Below, piece after piece: positions 1 through 9,276 of a stretch of 64,000 bases of DNA (position 1 is its first letter; the number at the start of each line of letters is the position of its first letter). Source of the DNA: Scatolibacter rhodanostii. GTDB taxonomy: Bacteria > Bacillota > Clostridia > Oscillospirales > Acutalibacteraceae. Made by a program: the position numbers and the translations under genes. Under the pieces are notes generated by a model, which saw only the letters and a program-made list of their open reading frames with translations, was not told the origin of the DNA and searched no databases. The stretch covers positions 62,001 to 126,000 of the forward strand of contig NZ_FZLO01000004.1 of assembly GCF_900197595.1 (NCBI RefSeq), written 5' to 3'.

Positions 1-1
1 T

Positions 2-2620
2 TTGAGAGAAGAAACCAAGACTACCATTCAAGATGGTTTAGGTAAGTTATTCTCTTCTGATGAAGAACAGTGCCTCTCGGAATTTTCTGCCGTAGGAGAA
101 ACACTTTCTGCCCTTATGCAACTAATGCAAGATTTCACCTCGCTCTATTCTGCTAAAAAGCTTGAAAAAGGATTTTTGGACTATGCCGATTTAGAGCAGT
201 ACACCTTGAAACTATTACAAAATGAATATGGTGAAAAATCAGAGATAGCTAAACAGATTTCAGAGCGCTTTGCTGAAATTATGATTGACGAATATCAAGA
301 TATGAACGAAGTGCAAGACAGCATTTTTACTTATGTTTCTAAAGAAAAATCGAACCTCTTTATGGTTGGCGACGTGAAGCAAAGTATTTATGGCTTTCGC
401 CGTGCCATGCCCGAAATCTTTATGCGCAGCCGTGACAGCTTTGAAAAATATGACAGAGACCTTAAAAACTATCCCTCCTATATCGTGCTTGACCGTAATT
501 TTCGTTCTCGCCTGAATGTCACTGAAAGCACCAATTTTGTTTTCTCTCAACTGATGAATCGGCGCACAGCAGGCATGGATTACACCCACGAAGAAGCGTT
601 AGTCTGCGGTGCTTCTTATCCCCCTAAAAGCGGATGCGACACTGAGTTGGTATTGCTTGAAAAAGAAACGGGTCTACAAACCGAACAGCTTGAGGGTTAT
701 TTTATCGCCTGTCGTATTTGTGAGATGATGGAAAGTGGTTTTACTGTACAGGAAAACGGAAACGAACGTCCTCTACGATATAGCGATTTTTGCATTTTAC
801 TGCGCAGTGTCAGTGGCTATGCTCACGGCTACGCCACCGAATTACAGCAATTGGGTATTCCTGCAAAAGCAGCGACGGCCGGGGGATTCTTTGAGGCAAA
901 AGAGATTGGTGTTATTCTTGCTTTCTTGCGTGTGATTGACAACCCCAATCAAGATATTCCTCTTTTAACCGTGCTGATGAGCCCTGTTTATGGGTTTACT
1001 CCAGATGATATGCTAAAATTGCGAGAGGTCTACCCTAAAATCCCTTTGTATACCGCTTTATTGCACTTGGGTCGGGACGATAGCCAATATCAAAAAGTTT
1101 TGAGTGATATTGCCGAATATCGTGCCGCCTCCGCCACCATGCCTTCTGATGAATTTATTCAGTTCCTTTATTTAAAGACAGGATATACCGACATGGTGCT
1201 TGCTATGATAGACGGTGAAAATCGCCTGGCTAATCTTCATCTGCTACAAAGTCATGCTAAAGATTATGAAGCTGCCGGCTATAACGGAATATCTGGTTTT
1301 GTTCGCTTTTTAGACAAACTAAACCGCAACCGTTCTGATATGAAAAGTGCTGAAATAGCCGAGAGTCATAGCAACAGCGTACAAATCATGAGCATTCATA
1401 AGTCAAAGGGACTGGAATTTCCTGTCTGCTTTGTGGCAGGCTGTGGCAGAGAGAAATCAAACCGCCCGCAAGATATTCTCTTTCATCAGGATTTAGGACT
1501 TGGCATTTCACTGGCTGACCGCACTGTCGGTGCAAAATTTACTACAATGGCAAAAGAAGCGATTGCCATTGACCTAGCACGCAAAGAATCTGCCGAAGAA
1601 ATGCGTATTCTTTATGTGGCTATGACCAGAGCCAAAGAAAAATTGATTTTAGTAGGCTCGCTGAAAAAGCCAACAGAGGTTGTCCAAAAGCTGGCGGCGC
1701 AAATTGGTGAAGACGGCATTTCTTCTTATAGCATTCAAAATGCCAAAAGCTTTGCACATTGGCTGATTCTCTGCGCTCTACGTCACCCTGATGCCTCCTA
1801 TCTACGCAGTCAGGCAGAAATTACAGATGACATTATTGTTGACGACCACCGCACCCCTTGGAATATTCGCATTCTCTCTAACTTAGAAAAAGAAGAAACA
1901 GAGATTATCGAAACCCAAACTATTGCTGTACCTGATATGGACTTGCTGGCAAAATTGCAGAGTGCTTGTGATTTTGTCTATCCCCACCTTGATTTGACTA
2001 TGATTCCCTCTAAAGCGGCGGCCTCTGCCGTAGCGTCTAAAGAACATGAAGTCAGACAAGGCATTACACTCTCAAGACCCTCGTGGTTGTTTGAAAAAGG
2101 GCTGACTCCGGCTGAAAAAGGAATTGCTCTGCACAGCTATATGCAGTATGCCAATTTTGCCTTGGCAGCAGAACAACCTGAGCAAGAGCTTGCGCGACTT
2201 GTTGAGGGAAAATTTCTCTCTACTGAACAAGCTGCGGCTGTTGACTTGACAAAAGTAGCTGACTTCTTTCAGAGTGAGCTTGGCAAACGAGTTGTCGCTT
2301 CTCCTGAGGTCGAAAAAGAGAGACGTTTCGCCGTTGAAATTCCGGCTTCTGAAGCTGGCTATGTGATTGAAAATTCTCACAGCCATGCTACTGTGATTTT
2401 GCAAGGTGCACTAGACTGTACTTTTGTTGAAAACGGGATGCTGCATATTGTTGACTTCAAAACGGACCATGTTAAAGACATCCATGAACTGGCTGTCAGT
2501 TATGCCGTTCAGTTGCAGCTTTACAAAAAAGCCATGGAGCAAATCAGCGCCTACCCCATTGGCGAATGTTGGATTTATTCTATGTATCGAAGCCAAGCAA
2601 TCCTTGTCCCTATTCCATAA
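2..2620 (+). CDS. addA: AddA helicase-nuclease subunit, 5'-truncated by the window edge
   Basis: This is the C-terminal 872 residues of the ATP-dependent helicase/nuclease subunit A of AddAB, the Firmicute counterpart of RecBCD, which processes double-strand breaks for recombination. Superfamily 1 helicase motifs appear in order: the Walker B-type motif II IMIDEYQD near residue 92, motif III GDVKQSIYGFR near 122, motif IV LDRNFRSR near 162, motif V SIHKSKGLEFP near 463, and motif VI ILYVAMTRAKEKL near 540. A RecB-type nuclease domain ends the protein, with GALDCTF, IVDFKTDH and the QLQLYKKA stretch. Motif I and the true start lie upstream of position 1. Intact AddA is usually about 1200 residues, so roughly a quarter is missing here. 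addB would be expected upstream, outside the window. Confidence 0.95.
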   Translation: MREETKTTIQDGLGKLFSSDEEQCLSEFSAVGETLSALMQLMQDFTSLYSAKKLEKGFLDYADLEQYTLKLLQNEYGEKSEIAKQISERFAEIMIDEYQDMNEVQDSIFTYVSKEKSNLFMVGDVKQSIYGFRRAMPEIFMRSRDSFEKYDRDLKNYPSYIVLDRNFRSRLNVTESTNFVFSQLMNRRTAGMDYTHEEALVCGASYPPKSGCDTELVLLEKETGLQTEQLEGYFIACRICEMMESGFTVQENGNERPLRYSDFCILLRSVSGYAHGYATELQQLGIPAKAATAGGFFEAKEIGVILAFLRVIDNPNQDIPLLTVLMSPVYGFTPDDMLKLREVYPKIPLYTALLHLGRDDSQYQKVLSDIAEYRAASATMPSDEFIQFLYLKTGYTDMVLAMIDGENRLANLHLLQSHAKDYEAAGYNGISGFVRFLDKLNRNRSDMKSAEIAESHSNSVQIMSIHKSKGLEFPVCFVAGCGREKSNRPQDILFHQDLGLGISLADRTVGAKFTTMAKEAIAIDLARKESAEEMRILYVAMTRAKEKLILVGSLKKPTEVVQKLAAQIGEDGISSYSIQNAKSFAHWLILCALRHPDASYLRSQAEITDDIIVDDHRTPWNIRILSNLEKEETEIIETQTIAVPDMDLLAKLQSACDFVYPHLDLTMIPSKAAASAVASKEHEVRQGITLSRPSWLFEKGLTPAEKGIALHSYMQYANFALAAEQPEQELARLVEGKFLSTEQAAAVDLTKVADFFQSELGKRVVASPEVEKERRFAVEIPASEAGYVIENSHSHATVILQGALDCTFVENGMLHIVDFKTDHVKDIHELAVSYAVQLQLYKKAMEQISAYPIGECWIYSMYRSQAILVPIP

Positions 2621-2665
2621 TTGTTGTGATTCGTAAAATACAACCACCTAATTTAAAAGTAAATA

Positions 2666-2704
2666 AAAAGCAGGCTTGATCAATAAAATATCAAGTCTGC
2701 TTTT
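2666..2704. terminator. Bidirectional terminator between addA and the HAD gene
   Basis: The inverted repeat AAAAGCAGGCTTGAT / ATCAAGTCTGCTTTT carries an A run on one side and a T run on the other. It lies between convergent genes, so it can end both transcripts. Confidence 0.8.
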
Positions 2705-2723
2705 CACTTTTATTCGTCGCATT

Positions 2724-3329
2724 TTATTTTACGCCGACCTCTGATAGCTGTTTTTTAAGAAGTTCTACGTCTCCGTGAAAAATCGTTCCTCGAATACCCT
2801 CTCGCTCTGCAGCAACGATATTGAGCGGCATATCGTCAATAAAGAAACACTCCTCCGCTTTTAGCTGAAAGGTTTCTAAAAATTTTTGATAGATTTCGGG
2901 ATAGGGTTTTAGCATTTTGTAATCTGCCGATGCAAAAAGTCCGTCCATATAAGACAAAGCCGGTATTTGATTCTTAAATTCATGAAAGTAAGTACTGATA
3001 TTGGAAAGTAAATAGACATGATAGCCTTTTTCTTTCAGTTCTTTTATCAATTCTTCCATGCCGGGCATCAAATCGACGTGGTCAATCCAATGTAAAAACA
3101 AATTCTCCACACTCTTGTGCAGCCTTTGCGGCACACGCTTCTGTACCTCTTCAATCGCTTCTGGCACAGTTAGCTCTCCCCAATCGGTTTTAAGCCATGT
3201 TATTGACTCAAATACTTCTCTTAGCAAGAGCGGTCGGTCTTCTTCTCTCTCGACAAAGAGCTTTACATAATTTGTGGTGTTATAAGAAATCAATACTTTC
3301 CCCATATCAAATATAATATTTCGAATCAT
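2724..3329 (-). CDS. HAD-superfamily hydrolase (HAD-IA phosphatase)
   Basis: This 201-residue cytosolic protein belongs to the haloacid dehalogenase superfamily, whose members hydrolyse small phosphate esters through an aspartyl-phosphate. The N-terminus has the motif I signature IIFDMGKVL, with the nucleophile Asp at residue 8; the usual second Asp is Gly, as in many HAD-IA proteins. Motif II is YLLSNIS near residue 105, and the acidic motif IV FIDDMPLNI is near residue 165. A helical cap between residues 15 and 85 fits subfamily IA. It is transcribed alone from its own promoter (3369-3397) and has a strong AGGAGG site just before ATG 3329. The substrate cannot be told from sequence. Confidence 0.85.
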   Translation of the reverse strand: MIRNIIFDMGKVLISYNTTNYVKLFVEREEDRPLLLREVFESITWLKTDWGELTVPEAIEEVQKRVPQRLHKSVENLFLHWIDHVDLMPGMEELIKELKEKGYHVYLLSNISTYFHEFKNQIPALSYMDGLFASADYKMLKPYPEIYQKFLETFQLKAEECFFIDDMPLNIVAAEREGIRGTIFHGDVELLKKQLSEVGVK

Positions 3330-3368
3330 TTGGTCCCTCCTTATGTAAAAACAACCTAGGTTTTCTTT

Positions 3369-3397
3369 ATCCTACCTTTTTCCACTACTTTTGTCAA
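3369..3397 (-). promoter_or_regulatory. Promoter of the HAD gene
   Basis: Read on the minus strand: -35 TTGACA (3392-3397), a 17-nt spacer and -10 TAGGAT (3369-3374), about 40 nt upstream of the start codon. Confidence 0.75.
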
Positions 3398-3519
3398 AGC
3401 ATTTTATGCAGAAAAGCAAAATACACGATGTCTGTTTGGGGCAGACATCGTGCATTCCATTTATATTGACGGCCGGAGTGATAGAAAGGGCCGAAAATAT
3501 CATATAAGCTATTCCCCAT
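3394..3519 (-). CDS. Possible small ORF (41 aa), uncertain
   Basis: An open frame starting MGNSLYDIFGPFYHSG and ending FLHKML lies between the tcdA terminator and the HAD promoter. It contains a strong hairpin in its 3' half and overlaps the HAD -35 box. The ribosome site is weak (GGAT 10 nt upstream). The composition looks more protein-like than random, rich in aromatic residues, but I recognise no family. It may be no more than a leader with a terminator. Confidence 0.2.
   Translation of the reverse strand: MGNSLYDIFGPFYHSGRQYKWNARCLPQTDIVYFAFLHKML
3408..3452 (-). terminator. Terminator-like hairpin
   Basis: An 11-bp perfect stem, CACGATGTCTG / CAGACATCGTG, with a 7-nt loop is followed on the minus strand by TATTTTGCTTTT. 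It implies some minus-strand transcription through 3460-3550, either read-through from tcdA or the small ORF. Confidence 0.6.
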
Positions 3520-3555
3520 GCTTTCTAAATCCTGATTACATGGTGAAAAACAAAA

Positions 3556-3596
3556 AAAGACGCTTTGAATGTATTCACTCAAAAACGTCTTTGTTT
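3556..3596 (-). terminator. tcdA terminator
   Basis: The stem AAAGACG / CGTCTTT has an inner TTTGA / TCAAA extension and is followed by a T-rich tract on the minus strand, 35 nt past the tcdA stop. Confidence 0.7.
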
Positions 3597-3630
3597 ATGT
3601 TATTTATCTTACCATATAAAACAGAAAAAG

Positions 3631-4431
3631 TCAACCTTCCTGTGGTGGAATTGTCTGATGCTCATTTTCTTTTTTATCTATATTGGCTATATCCTTAATC
3701 ACTTCCCCTGCCATGAGCAATCCCGCTACAGACGGCACAAACGAAATGCTACCGGGAATATCTCTTCTATCTGTGCAATGCCTTTTCGTGCCAGGCGGAC
3801 ATATACAGTGATTACGACAGCTAATCGACATATCTTCAATGGGGCGAACGGTTTCTTCTGTAGAAAAAACCACCTTTAATTTTTTAACGCCACGCTTTTT
3901 GAGTTCTTTGCGCATAACACGAGCAAGAGGACACATCTCTGTCTGATAAATATCGGCAACCTTGAGTTTAGTGGGGTCGAGCTTATTGCCGGCTCCCATA
4001 CAGCTGATGACCGGTACACCCGCCCGCTGTGCTCTAAGAATTAAATCCAGCTTTGCTGTGACTGTATCCACCGCATCCACTACGTAGTCATATTCTTCAA
4101 AGTGAAATTCATCTGCGGTTTCAGGCAAATAAAAGCATTGATGTTTATGCACAACCGCATGAGGATTGATATCATGAATTCTTTCCTCCATCACATCAAT
4201 TTTATATTTACCCACTGTTTTTCTGGTCGCAATAATTTGGCGGTTTACATTCGTCAGGCACACCTTGTCATCATCGATAAGGTCAAAAGTTCCCACACCG
4301 CTTCTTGCCAATGCTTCTACGGTATACCCGCCAACACCGCCGATACCAAAAATAGCGACTCTGGCTCCTGCCAAATTCTCCATCGCCTCTTTACCTAACA
4401 AGAGCTCTGTTCTTGAAAATTGATTTAACAT
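3631..4431 (-). CDS. tcdA: tRNA threonylcarbamoyladenosine dehydratase (TcdA)
   Basis: This 266-residue E1-like (ThiF/HesA) enzyme dehydrates t6A37 of ANN-decoding tRNAs to the cyclic ct6A form using ATP. The nucleotide-binding glycine motif VAIFGIGGVGGYTVEALAR is near residue 26. The adenylation region has LIDDDKVCLTNVNRQ near 54. The paired cysteines CRNHCICPPG near 205 fit the YgdL/TcdA branch. I chose ATG 4431 (MLNQFSRTELLLG), which has an AGGTGG ribosome site. The longer open frame to 4500 would run into the promoter region. The gene is monocistronic behind the promoter at 4540-4568 and a perfect palindrome. Confidence 0.92.
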   Translation of the reverse strand: MLNQFSRTELLLGKEAMENLAGARVAIFGIGGVGGYTVEALARSGVGTFDLIDDDKVCLTNVNRQIIATRKTVGKYKIDVMEERIHDINPHAVVHKHQCFYLPETADEFHFEEYDYVVDAVDTVTAKLDLILRAQRAGVPVISCMGAGNKLDPTKLKVADIYQTEMCPLARVMRKELKKRGVKKLKVVFSTEETVRPIEDMSISCRNHCICPPGTKRHCTDRRDIPGSISFVPSVAGLLMAGEVIKDIANIDKKENEHQTIPPQEG

Positions 4432-4518
4432 ATAAGGCCACCTGTTCCTACATTCCCGTTTACTTTTTATCAATAGCAAAGAAGAGGATGTTTTCAACAC
4501 CCTCTTCTTTGGAAAGAC

Positions 4519-4538
4519 AATAGGTTTTAAAACCTATT
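4519..4538. promoter_or_regulatory. Perfect 20-bp palindrome at the tcdA transcription start (operator candidate)
   Basis: AATAGGTTTTAAAACCTATT is a perfect palindrome directly downstream of the tcdA -10 box, covering the expected start site. The position suits a repressor operator. A related half-site, AATAGGTATC, lies inside the promoter spacer. The regulator is unknown. Confidence 0.5.
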
Positions 4539-4539
4539 T

Positions 4540-4568
4540 ATTATATCGGATACCTATTGCTTCGTCAA
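4540..4568 (-). promoter_or_regulatory. tcdA promoter
   Basis: On the minus strand: -35 TTGACG (4563-4568), a 17-nt spacer and -10 TATAAT (4540-4545). Confidence 0.75.
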
Positions 4569-4588
4569 GATATACTTTCTGGAAGAAC

Positions 4589-4891
4589 TTAGTTTTCAAC
4601 GTAGTCGCCGCAAGTACGGTCCATGGCTACAGAACCAATAAACTGCCCCGCTTTCACATGATCAGGATGTGTTTGATAGTTTGCCAGTGCTTCTGCACTT
4701 TCAAAGAGACTATTCAGCACGAGTTCACGGTTACTGGAAGTAAGCGGTTGGGTGACGACTTCTACCGAAACTACACCCGGCACAACGTCTGCTAGAGCCT
4801 CCAGTTCTGTTTTAATTCTTTCGGCATACTGCTTTTTTTGTTCGGCAGTAAAACCTTCTTTGAAATTCCACATAACTATATGTCTAACCAT
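4589..4891 (-). CDS. Dabb-family (stress-responsive A/B barrel) protein
   Basis: This 100-residue protein begins MVRHIVMWNFKEG, the typical start of Dabb ferredoxin-like barrels, and has the VVPGVVSVEV strand and the LNSLFESAEALANYQTHPDH segment common to the family. Such proteins form dimeric alpha/beta barrels, and their biochemical role in bacteria is mostly unknown. It begins 36 nt after thrS on the same strand with an AAGGAG site and no terminator between, so it is probably co-transcribed with thrS and under the same T-box. Confidence 0.85.
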   Translation of the reverse strand: MVRHIVMWNFKEGFTAEQKKQYAERIKTELEALADVVPGVVSVEVVTQPLTSSNRELVLNSLFESAEALANYQTHPDHVKAGQFIGSVAMDRTCGDYVEN

Positions 4892-4927
4892 CAGTGTTTC
4901 TCCTTATTTTAGGTCTACAACCCAACT

Positions 4928-6862
4928 TTAGCGAATTTCTTTGGTATCGGCTTCTTTTGTTGCCATTGTTAAAAACTCTTCTATCGTCATGGCACCCAAA
5001 TCACCATCTTTACGGTGACGCACTGAAATCGTTCCGTTCTCAATGTCTTTATCGCCTAAAACCAACATATACGGCACTTTTTCAAGCTGTGCTTCACGGA
5101 TTTTATAGCCAATCTTTTCGCTTCTGTCGTCTACTTCTACACGAAGTCCTGCCATCATCAGGCTATCTTGCAGTTTTCTTGCTTCATCATGATGACGGTC
5201 AGCAATCGGCAGCACTTTGACTTGAATCGGGGCAAGCCATAACGGGAATGCTCCGGCATATTTCTCAATCAACAGTGCCAGTGTTCTTTCATAGCAGCCA
5301 ATAGACGTTCTATGAATAATATAAGGATTCTTTTTCTCGCCATCTTTGTCGGTATATTCCATACCAAATGTTTTGGCAAGCATTTGGTCAATTTGAATGG
5401 TAATCAGCGTGTCTTCTTTGCCATGCACATTCTTAATCTGAATATCAAGCTTAGGACCATAGAAAGCTGCTTCACCGACACCAATTTTATAGCTTAAGCC
5501 AAGGTCGTCTAAAATTGTCTTCATCGTGCCTTGTGCCTCATCCCACTGTTCTGGTGTGCCAATATATTTTTCACGGTCATTAGGGTCCCATTGTGAGAAA
5601 CGGTAAGAAACATCCTCATATAAGCCAAGCGTTTGCAACATGAATGTCGTCAAATCCAAACACTTTCTGAATTCATCTTCTAACTGATCGGGGCGGCACA
5701 TCAAATGTCCTTCTGAAATCGTGAATTGTCTAACACGAATTAAGCCGTGCATTTCGCCACTAGCTTCATTTCTAAAGAGTGTAGACGTTTCATCGTATCG
5801 AATTGGCAAGTCACGGTAAGAGCGGGGCTTGTTGAGATAAGCCTGGTATTGGAACGGACAAGTCATTGGTCGCAGTGCCATGACTTCGTCGTCTTTCTCC
5901 TCATCGCCAAGCACAAACATACCATCACGGTAGTGATCCCAGTGGCCTGAAAGCTTATACAAATCACTCTTTGCCATGAATGGTGTTTTTGTTAGCTGCC
6001 AACCTCTTCTTGCCTCTTCATCTTCTACAAAGCGCTGTAAAATTTGTACAACCTTAGCACCCTTTGGAAGCAAAATTGGCAATCCTTGGCCAATTAGGCT
6101 GCTAGTGGTAAATAATTCTAGCTCGCGGCCAAGCTTGTTGTGATCACGTTTTTTTGCTTCTTCAAGCATGGTGAGGTGTTCTTCAAGCATTGTTTGTTTT
6201 GGGAAAGCCGTTCCATAGATTCTTGTCAGCATTTCTTTATTGGAATCGCCTCTCCAATAAGCGCCTGTAATCGACGTAAGCTTTACAGCTTTAATCAGAC
6301 CTGTTGACGCCAAGTGAGGCCCTGCGCACAAATCTGTAAATTCGCCTTGCTTATAAAAACTAATGGCTTCACCTTTAGCGATATGCTCGGCCATCAGCTC
6401 TTCTTTATAAATCTGTCCGTTGAGTGCGTCTTCTGCCTCTTTGCCAGAAAGCTCAAAACGTTCAATTGACAAGTTTTCTTTAATAATTTTTTTCATCTCA
6501 GCTTCAATTTTAGGCAAATCTTCTTCTGTAATTGGTGAACTAAAGCCAAAATCATAGTAGAATCCGCCGTCTACCGCTGGCCCAATTGCAAGCTGTGCAT
6601 CAGGATATAGACGTTTTACCGCTTGTGCCAATATATGAGAAGTAGAGTGCCAATACGCTCTTTTTCCCTCATCATCATCAAATGTTAAGATTTCTAACGT
6701 GCAATCTTCTGTAATCGGCGTGCGTAAATCTACTACTGTGTTGTCAATTTTAGCTGCACAAGCAGCTTTAAAAAGTCCCATGCCAATTCCTTTGGCAATC
6801 TCCATTGGTGAAATTCCGGATTCAAAAGCCTTGATTTCGCCCTTCAAATTAATATTAATCAT
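4928..6862 (-). CDS. thrS: Threonyl-tRNA synthetase
   Basis: This 644-residue class II synthetase charges tRNA-Thr. It has an N-terminal TGS domain (ININLKGEIKAFESG onward), the editing SAD domain with HSTSHILAQAVK near residue 75 and the zinc/cysteine segment LCAGPHLAST near 185, then the catalytic core with LRPMTCPFQYQAY near 335 and the motif 3 region IIHRTSIGCYERTLALLIEKY near 505. A C-terminal anticodon-binding domain follows (VKVLPIADRH onward). I chose ATG 6862 because AGAGAGG sits 9 nt upstream; the in-frame ATG at 6871 touches the ribosome site, and an even earlier in-frame start would lie in the terminator hairpin. Expression is governed by the T-box leader, which should read uncharged tRNA-Thr. 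Confidence 0.95.
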   Translation of the reverse strand: MININLKGEIKAFESGISPMEIAKGIGMGLFKAACAAKIDNTVVDLRTPITEDCTLEILTFDDDEGKRAYWHSTSHILAQAVKRLYPDAQLAIGPAVDGGFYYDFGFSSPITEEDLPKIEAEMKKIIKENLSIERFELSGKEAEDALNGQIYKEELMAEHIAKGEAISFYKQGEFTDLCAGPHLASTGLIKAVKLTSITGAYWRGDSNKEMLTRIYGTAFPKQTMLEEHLTMLEEAKKRDHNKLGRELELFTTSSLIGQGLPILLPKGAKVVQILQRFVEDEEARRGWQLTKTPFMAKSDLYKLSGHWDHYRDGMFVLGDEEKDDEVMALRPMTCPFQYQAYLNKPRSYRDLPIRYDETSTLFRNEASGEMHGLIRVRQFTISEGHLMCRPDQLEDEFRKCLDLTTFMLQTLGLYEDVSYRFSQWDPNDREKYIGTPEQWDEAQGTMKTILDDLGLSYKIGVGEAAFYGPKLDIQIKNVHGKEDTLITIQIDQMLAKTFGMEYTDKDGEKKNPYIIHRTSIGCYERTLALLIEKYAGAFPLWLAPIQVKVLPIADRHHDEARKLQDSLMMAGLRVEVDDRSEKIGYKIREAQLEKVPYMLVLGDKDIENGTISVRHRKDGDLGAMTIEEFLTMATKEADTKEIR

Positions 6863-6892
6863 CAAATTCATCCTCTCTGCTGTGCCGGAAAC

Positions 6893-7179
6893 AGAAAACG
6901 CCCCCGGCAAAATTTTTCATTTGCACAGGGGCGAGAAATTCCCGCGGTTCCACCCATATTTAAAGAGCAAGCTATTTCAAAGCATTTCACTCTTCCTTCA
7001 TATAACCGATAACGGCGGTAAACCGTTCTGCCTTAAAGTCTTTATAAAAAAACTGTTCGGCAAACTGCTAAAGGGCGGTATATTTTTGCGATGTTTTGAA
7101 GTGCGCTTGCAGCCGATGACGCACAATCTCTGGCAAAACGAAAGAACAAAAATATTTCCTTATTGTTGCATTTATGTAT
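6893..7179 (-). promoter_or_regulatory. T-box leader of thrS
   Basis: A roughly 290-nt leader precedes thrS. The conserved T-box core GGGUGGAACCGCGGG is at 6940-6955 on the minus strand. It is followed by a terminator, CGCCCC / GGGGGCG plus UUUUCUG (6893-6933), which can refold with the T-box into an antiterminator. I could not assign the specifier codon with certainty; a Thr codon is expected from the gene it controls. Confidence 0.85.
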
Positions 7180-7185
7180 GATTTC

Positions 7186-7214
7186 ATCATATCACCTTTT
7201 AAAACCATTGTCAA
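7186..7214 (-). promoter_or_regulatory. thrS promoter
   Basis: On the minus strand: TTGACA (7209-7214), a 17-nt spacer and TATGAT (7186-7191). Transcription would start near 7179, at the head of the T-box leader. Confidence 0.8.
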
Positions 7215-7527
7215 TTCCGTTTATATCCTAATCTGTCTTTTAATAGGATATGCTGTACAAGACAAAAAATTCATGAATATAAACAATATTATATTAAAAA
7301 AATTACTTATAATTGTTAAAATTATTTTTAACCTCACAATTTTCTTGACATTATGTCTACATAATTATACAATTATGTCTGTGTGATTATGAAAACTCAT
7401 ATGTCTTTTGCACCATTGGCAAAAAGAAGGTTTCTTTTCACATATGCAGGGATTAACGCACCCTATTTGATACTATTATAATGATTATTTAAAACATTAA
7501 AAAAACACGAACAAAGGAGGTGTTACT
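7215..7527. other. AT-rich intergenic region between thrS and rny
   Basis: This region lies between divergent genes. The only candidate signal is a TATAAT at 7477-7482 with a weak TTAACG 18 nt upstream, possibly the rny promoter. A small open frame at 7174-7386 is AT-driven and has no ribosome site. I see no gene. Confidence 0.4.
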
Positions 7528-9090
7528 GTGCCGCAAATTCATTTACTTACTGCTATCGTTATTATTGTTCTCGTTGCAGCAGTTGTAGCCGTGCTGGCTT
7601 TTGTAATTGGTATTAATCACCGCAAGAAAATAGCGGAGTCACAAATTGGTTCTGCTGAACAAGAAGCCAAACGTATTTTAAGCGATGCGCTTAAAAATGC
7701 CGAAGCCAAAAAGAAAGAATTGATTCTTGAAGGCAAAGAAGAAGTTCACCGCGCACGCAATGAAAGCGACCGCGAAATCAACGACCGCAGAAAAGAAATA
7801 CAGCGACAAGAAAAACGTATGCTTCAAAAAGAAGAATCATACGAGAAAAAATTTGCTAATCTTGAAACCAAAGAAGAAAACATCGAAAAGAAAAACAAGA
7901 AGGCCGAAGAACGTCTTGCTGAAGCAGAAGCTGTTAAGAAAAGTCAGTTTGACATGCTAGAGCGCATTTCTTCTTTCACAACAGAGCAGGCAAAAGAATA
8001 TTTGCTGAGTAACCTTGAAAATGAGCTCGCTCATGAAAAAGCTCTTAAGATTATGGAGTTTGAACAGCAAACTAAGGATGATTCTGATAAATTGGCAAGA
8101 GAAATTATCTCACTGGCTATTCAGCGTTGTGCTGCTGATCACGTTTCAGAAGCCACCATTAGTGTTGTTCCGTTGCCCAACGACGAAATGAAAGGCCGTA
8201 TCATTGGACGTGAAGGCCGCAATATCCGTGCAATCGAAACACTCACCGGTGTCGATTTGATTATTGACGATACCCCTGAGGCTATTACACTCTCGTGCTT
8301 TGACCCTGTCAGGCGTGAGGTGGCACGAATTGCCCTTGAAAAATTGATTTCTGACGGCAGGATTCATCCATCTAGAATTGAAGAAACTGTTGAAAAAGCA
8401 AAACGTGAAGTAGATGCTACCATTAAAACAGAGGGCGAAAGAGCCGTCTTGGAGGTTGGCATCAGCGGGATACACAATGAACTCGTGAAATTGCTGGGAC
8501 GTTTGCGTTATCGTACCAGCTACGGTCAAAATGTACTCAATCATTCACTTGAAGTTGCCTATATTGCCGGCTTAATGGCTTCTGAGCTTGGTCTTGATCC
8601 TACTATGGCAAGACGTGCCGGACTTTTACATGATATTGGCAAAGCGTTGAACCATGAAATTGAAGGTTCGCATGTTGAAATTGGTGTTGATGTTGCTCGC
8701 AAGTACAAAGAGAGCGAAACTGTAATTCATGCAATTGCTGCTCACCACGGCGACATTGAAGCTAAAACCATTATTGCTTGTCTTGTACAGGCAGCAGATG
8801 CAATTTCTGCTGCAAGACCTGGCGCAAGACGTGAAAATCTTGAAAATTATATCAAACGTTTGGAAAAGCTAGAAGAAGTTGCTTCGTCTTTTGAAGGTGT
8901 TGACAGCTGCTATGCTATCCAGGCAGGCCGTGAAATCCGCATTATGGTTCGTCCTGATGTGGTCAACGATGACAAGATGACACTTTTGGCACGAGAAATC
9001 TGCCAAAAGATTGAAGATGACTTGGAATATCCCGGTCAAATCAAAGTCAATATGATTCGTGAAAGCCGTGCCATTGATTACGCAAAATAA
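7528..9090 (+). CDS. rny: Ribonuclease Y
   Basis: This 520-residue membrane-anchored endoribonuclease starts bulk mRNA decay and processing in Firmicutes. It has an N-terminal transmembrane helix (residues 7-28), a long charged coiled coil (about 30-200), a KH RNA-binding domain with [21 protein letters not shown] near 217, and an HD domain with the catalytic pair in [14 protein letters not shown] near 366. The start is GTG 7528, preceded by AAAGGAGG at good spacing. The length equals the family norm. It is monocistronic, with a terminator directly after it. Confidence 0.96.
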   Translation: MPQIHLLTAIVIIVLVAAVVAVLAFVIGINHRKKIAESQIGSAEQEAKRILSDALKNAEAKKKELILEGKEEVHRARNESDREINDRRKEIQRQEKRMLQKEESYEKKFANLETKEENIEKKNKKAEERLAEAEAVKKSQFDMLERISSFTTEQAKEYLLSNLENELAHEKALKIMEFEQQTKDDSDKLAREIISLAIQRCAADHVSEATISVVPLPNDEMKGRIIGREGRNIRAIETLTGVDLIIDDTPEAITLSCFDPVRREVARIALEKLISDGRIHPSRIEETVEKAKREVDATIKTEGERAVLEVGISGIHNELVKLLGRLRYRTSYGQNVLNHSLEVAYIAGLMASELGLDPTMARRAGLLHDIGKALNHEIEGSHVEIGVDVARKYKESETVIHAIAAHHGDIEAKTIIACLVQAADAISAARPGARRENLENYIKRLEKLEEVASSFEGVDSCYAIQAGREIRIMVRPDVVNDDKMTLLAREICQKIEDDLEYPGQIKVNMIRESRAIDYAK

Positions 9091-9104
9091 ATTTAGCTAA
9101 AATG

Positions 9105-9170
9105 AAAGAACCTTTTGCTTGTGAGCATTCCGAACCACTCGGAACCTTCTCATGCAGAAGGTTCTTTTTT
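9105..9170 (+). terminator. rny terminator
   Basis: AGAACCTTTTGC pairs with GCAGAAGGTTCT and is followed by six T residues. The enclosed segment holds a second short GAACC repeat. Confidence 0.7.
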
Positions 9171-9276
9171 ATTTCAAAAGAAATATCACCTGTACATAGC
9201 AATATTTTAATAAATCTCTGTTTTATGATATACATCGTATACCGAATAGAAATTTACGACTTTACTTGCTTTTACC

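Noticed and set aside
6863-6910. Longer thrS start
   Set aside because: The extra codons lie in the T-box terminator and ribosome site.
7174-7386. 70-codon hydrophobic ORF upstream of rny
   Set aside because: AT-driven, overlaps the divergent thrS promoter and has no ribosome site.
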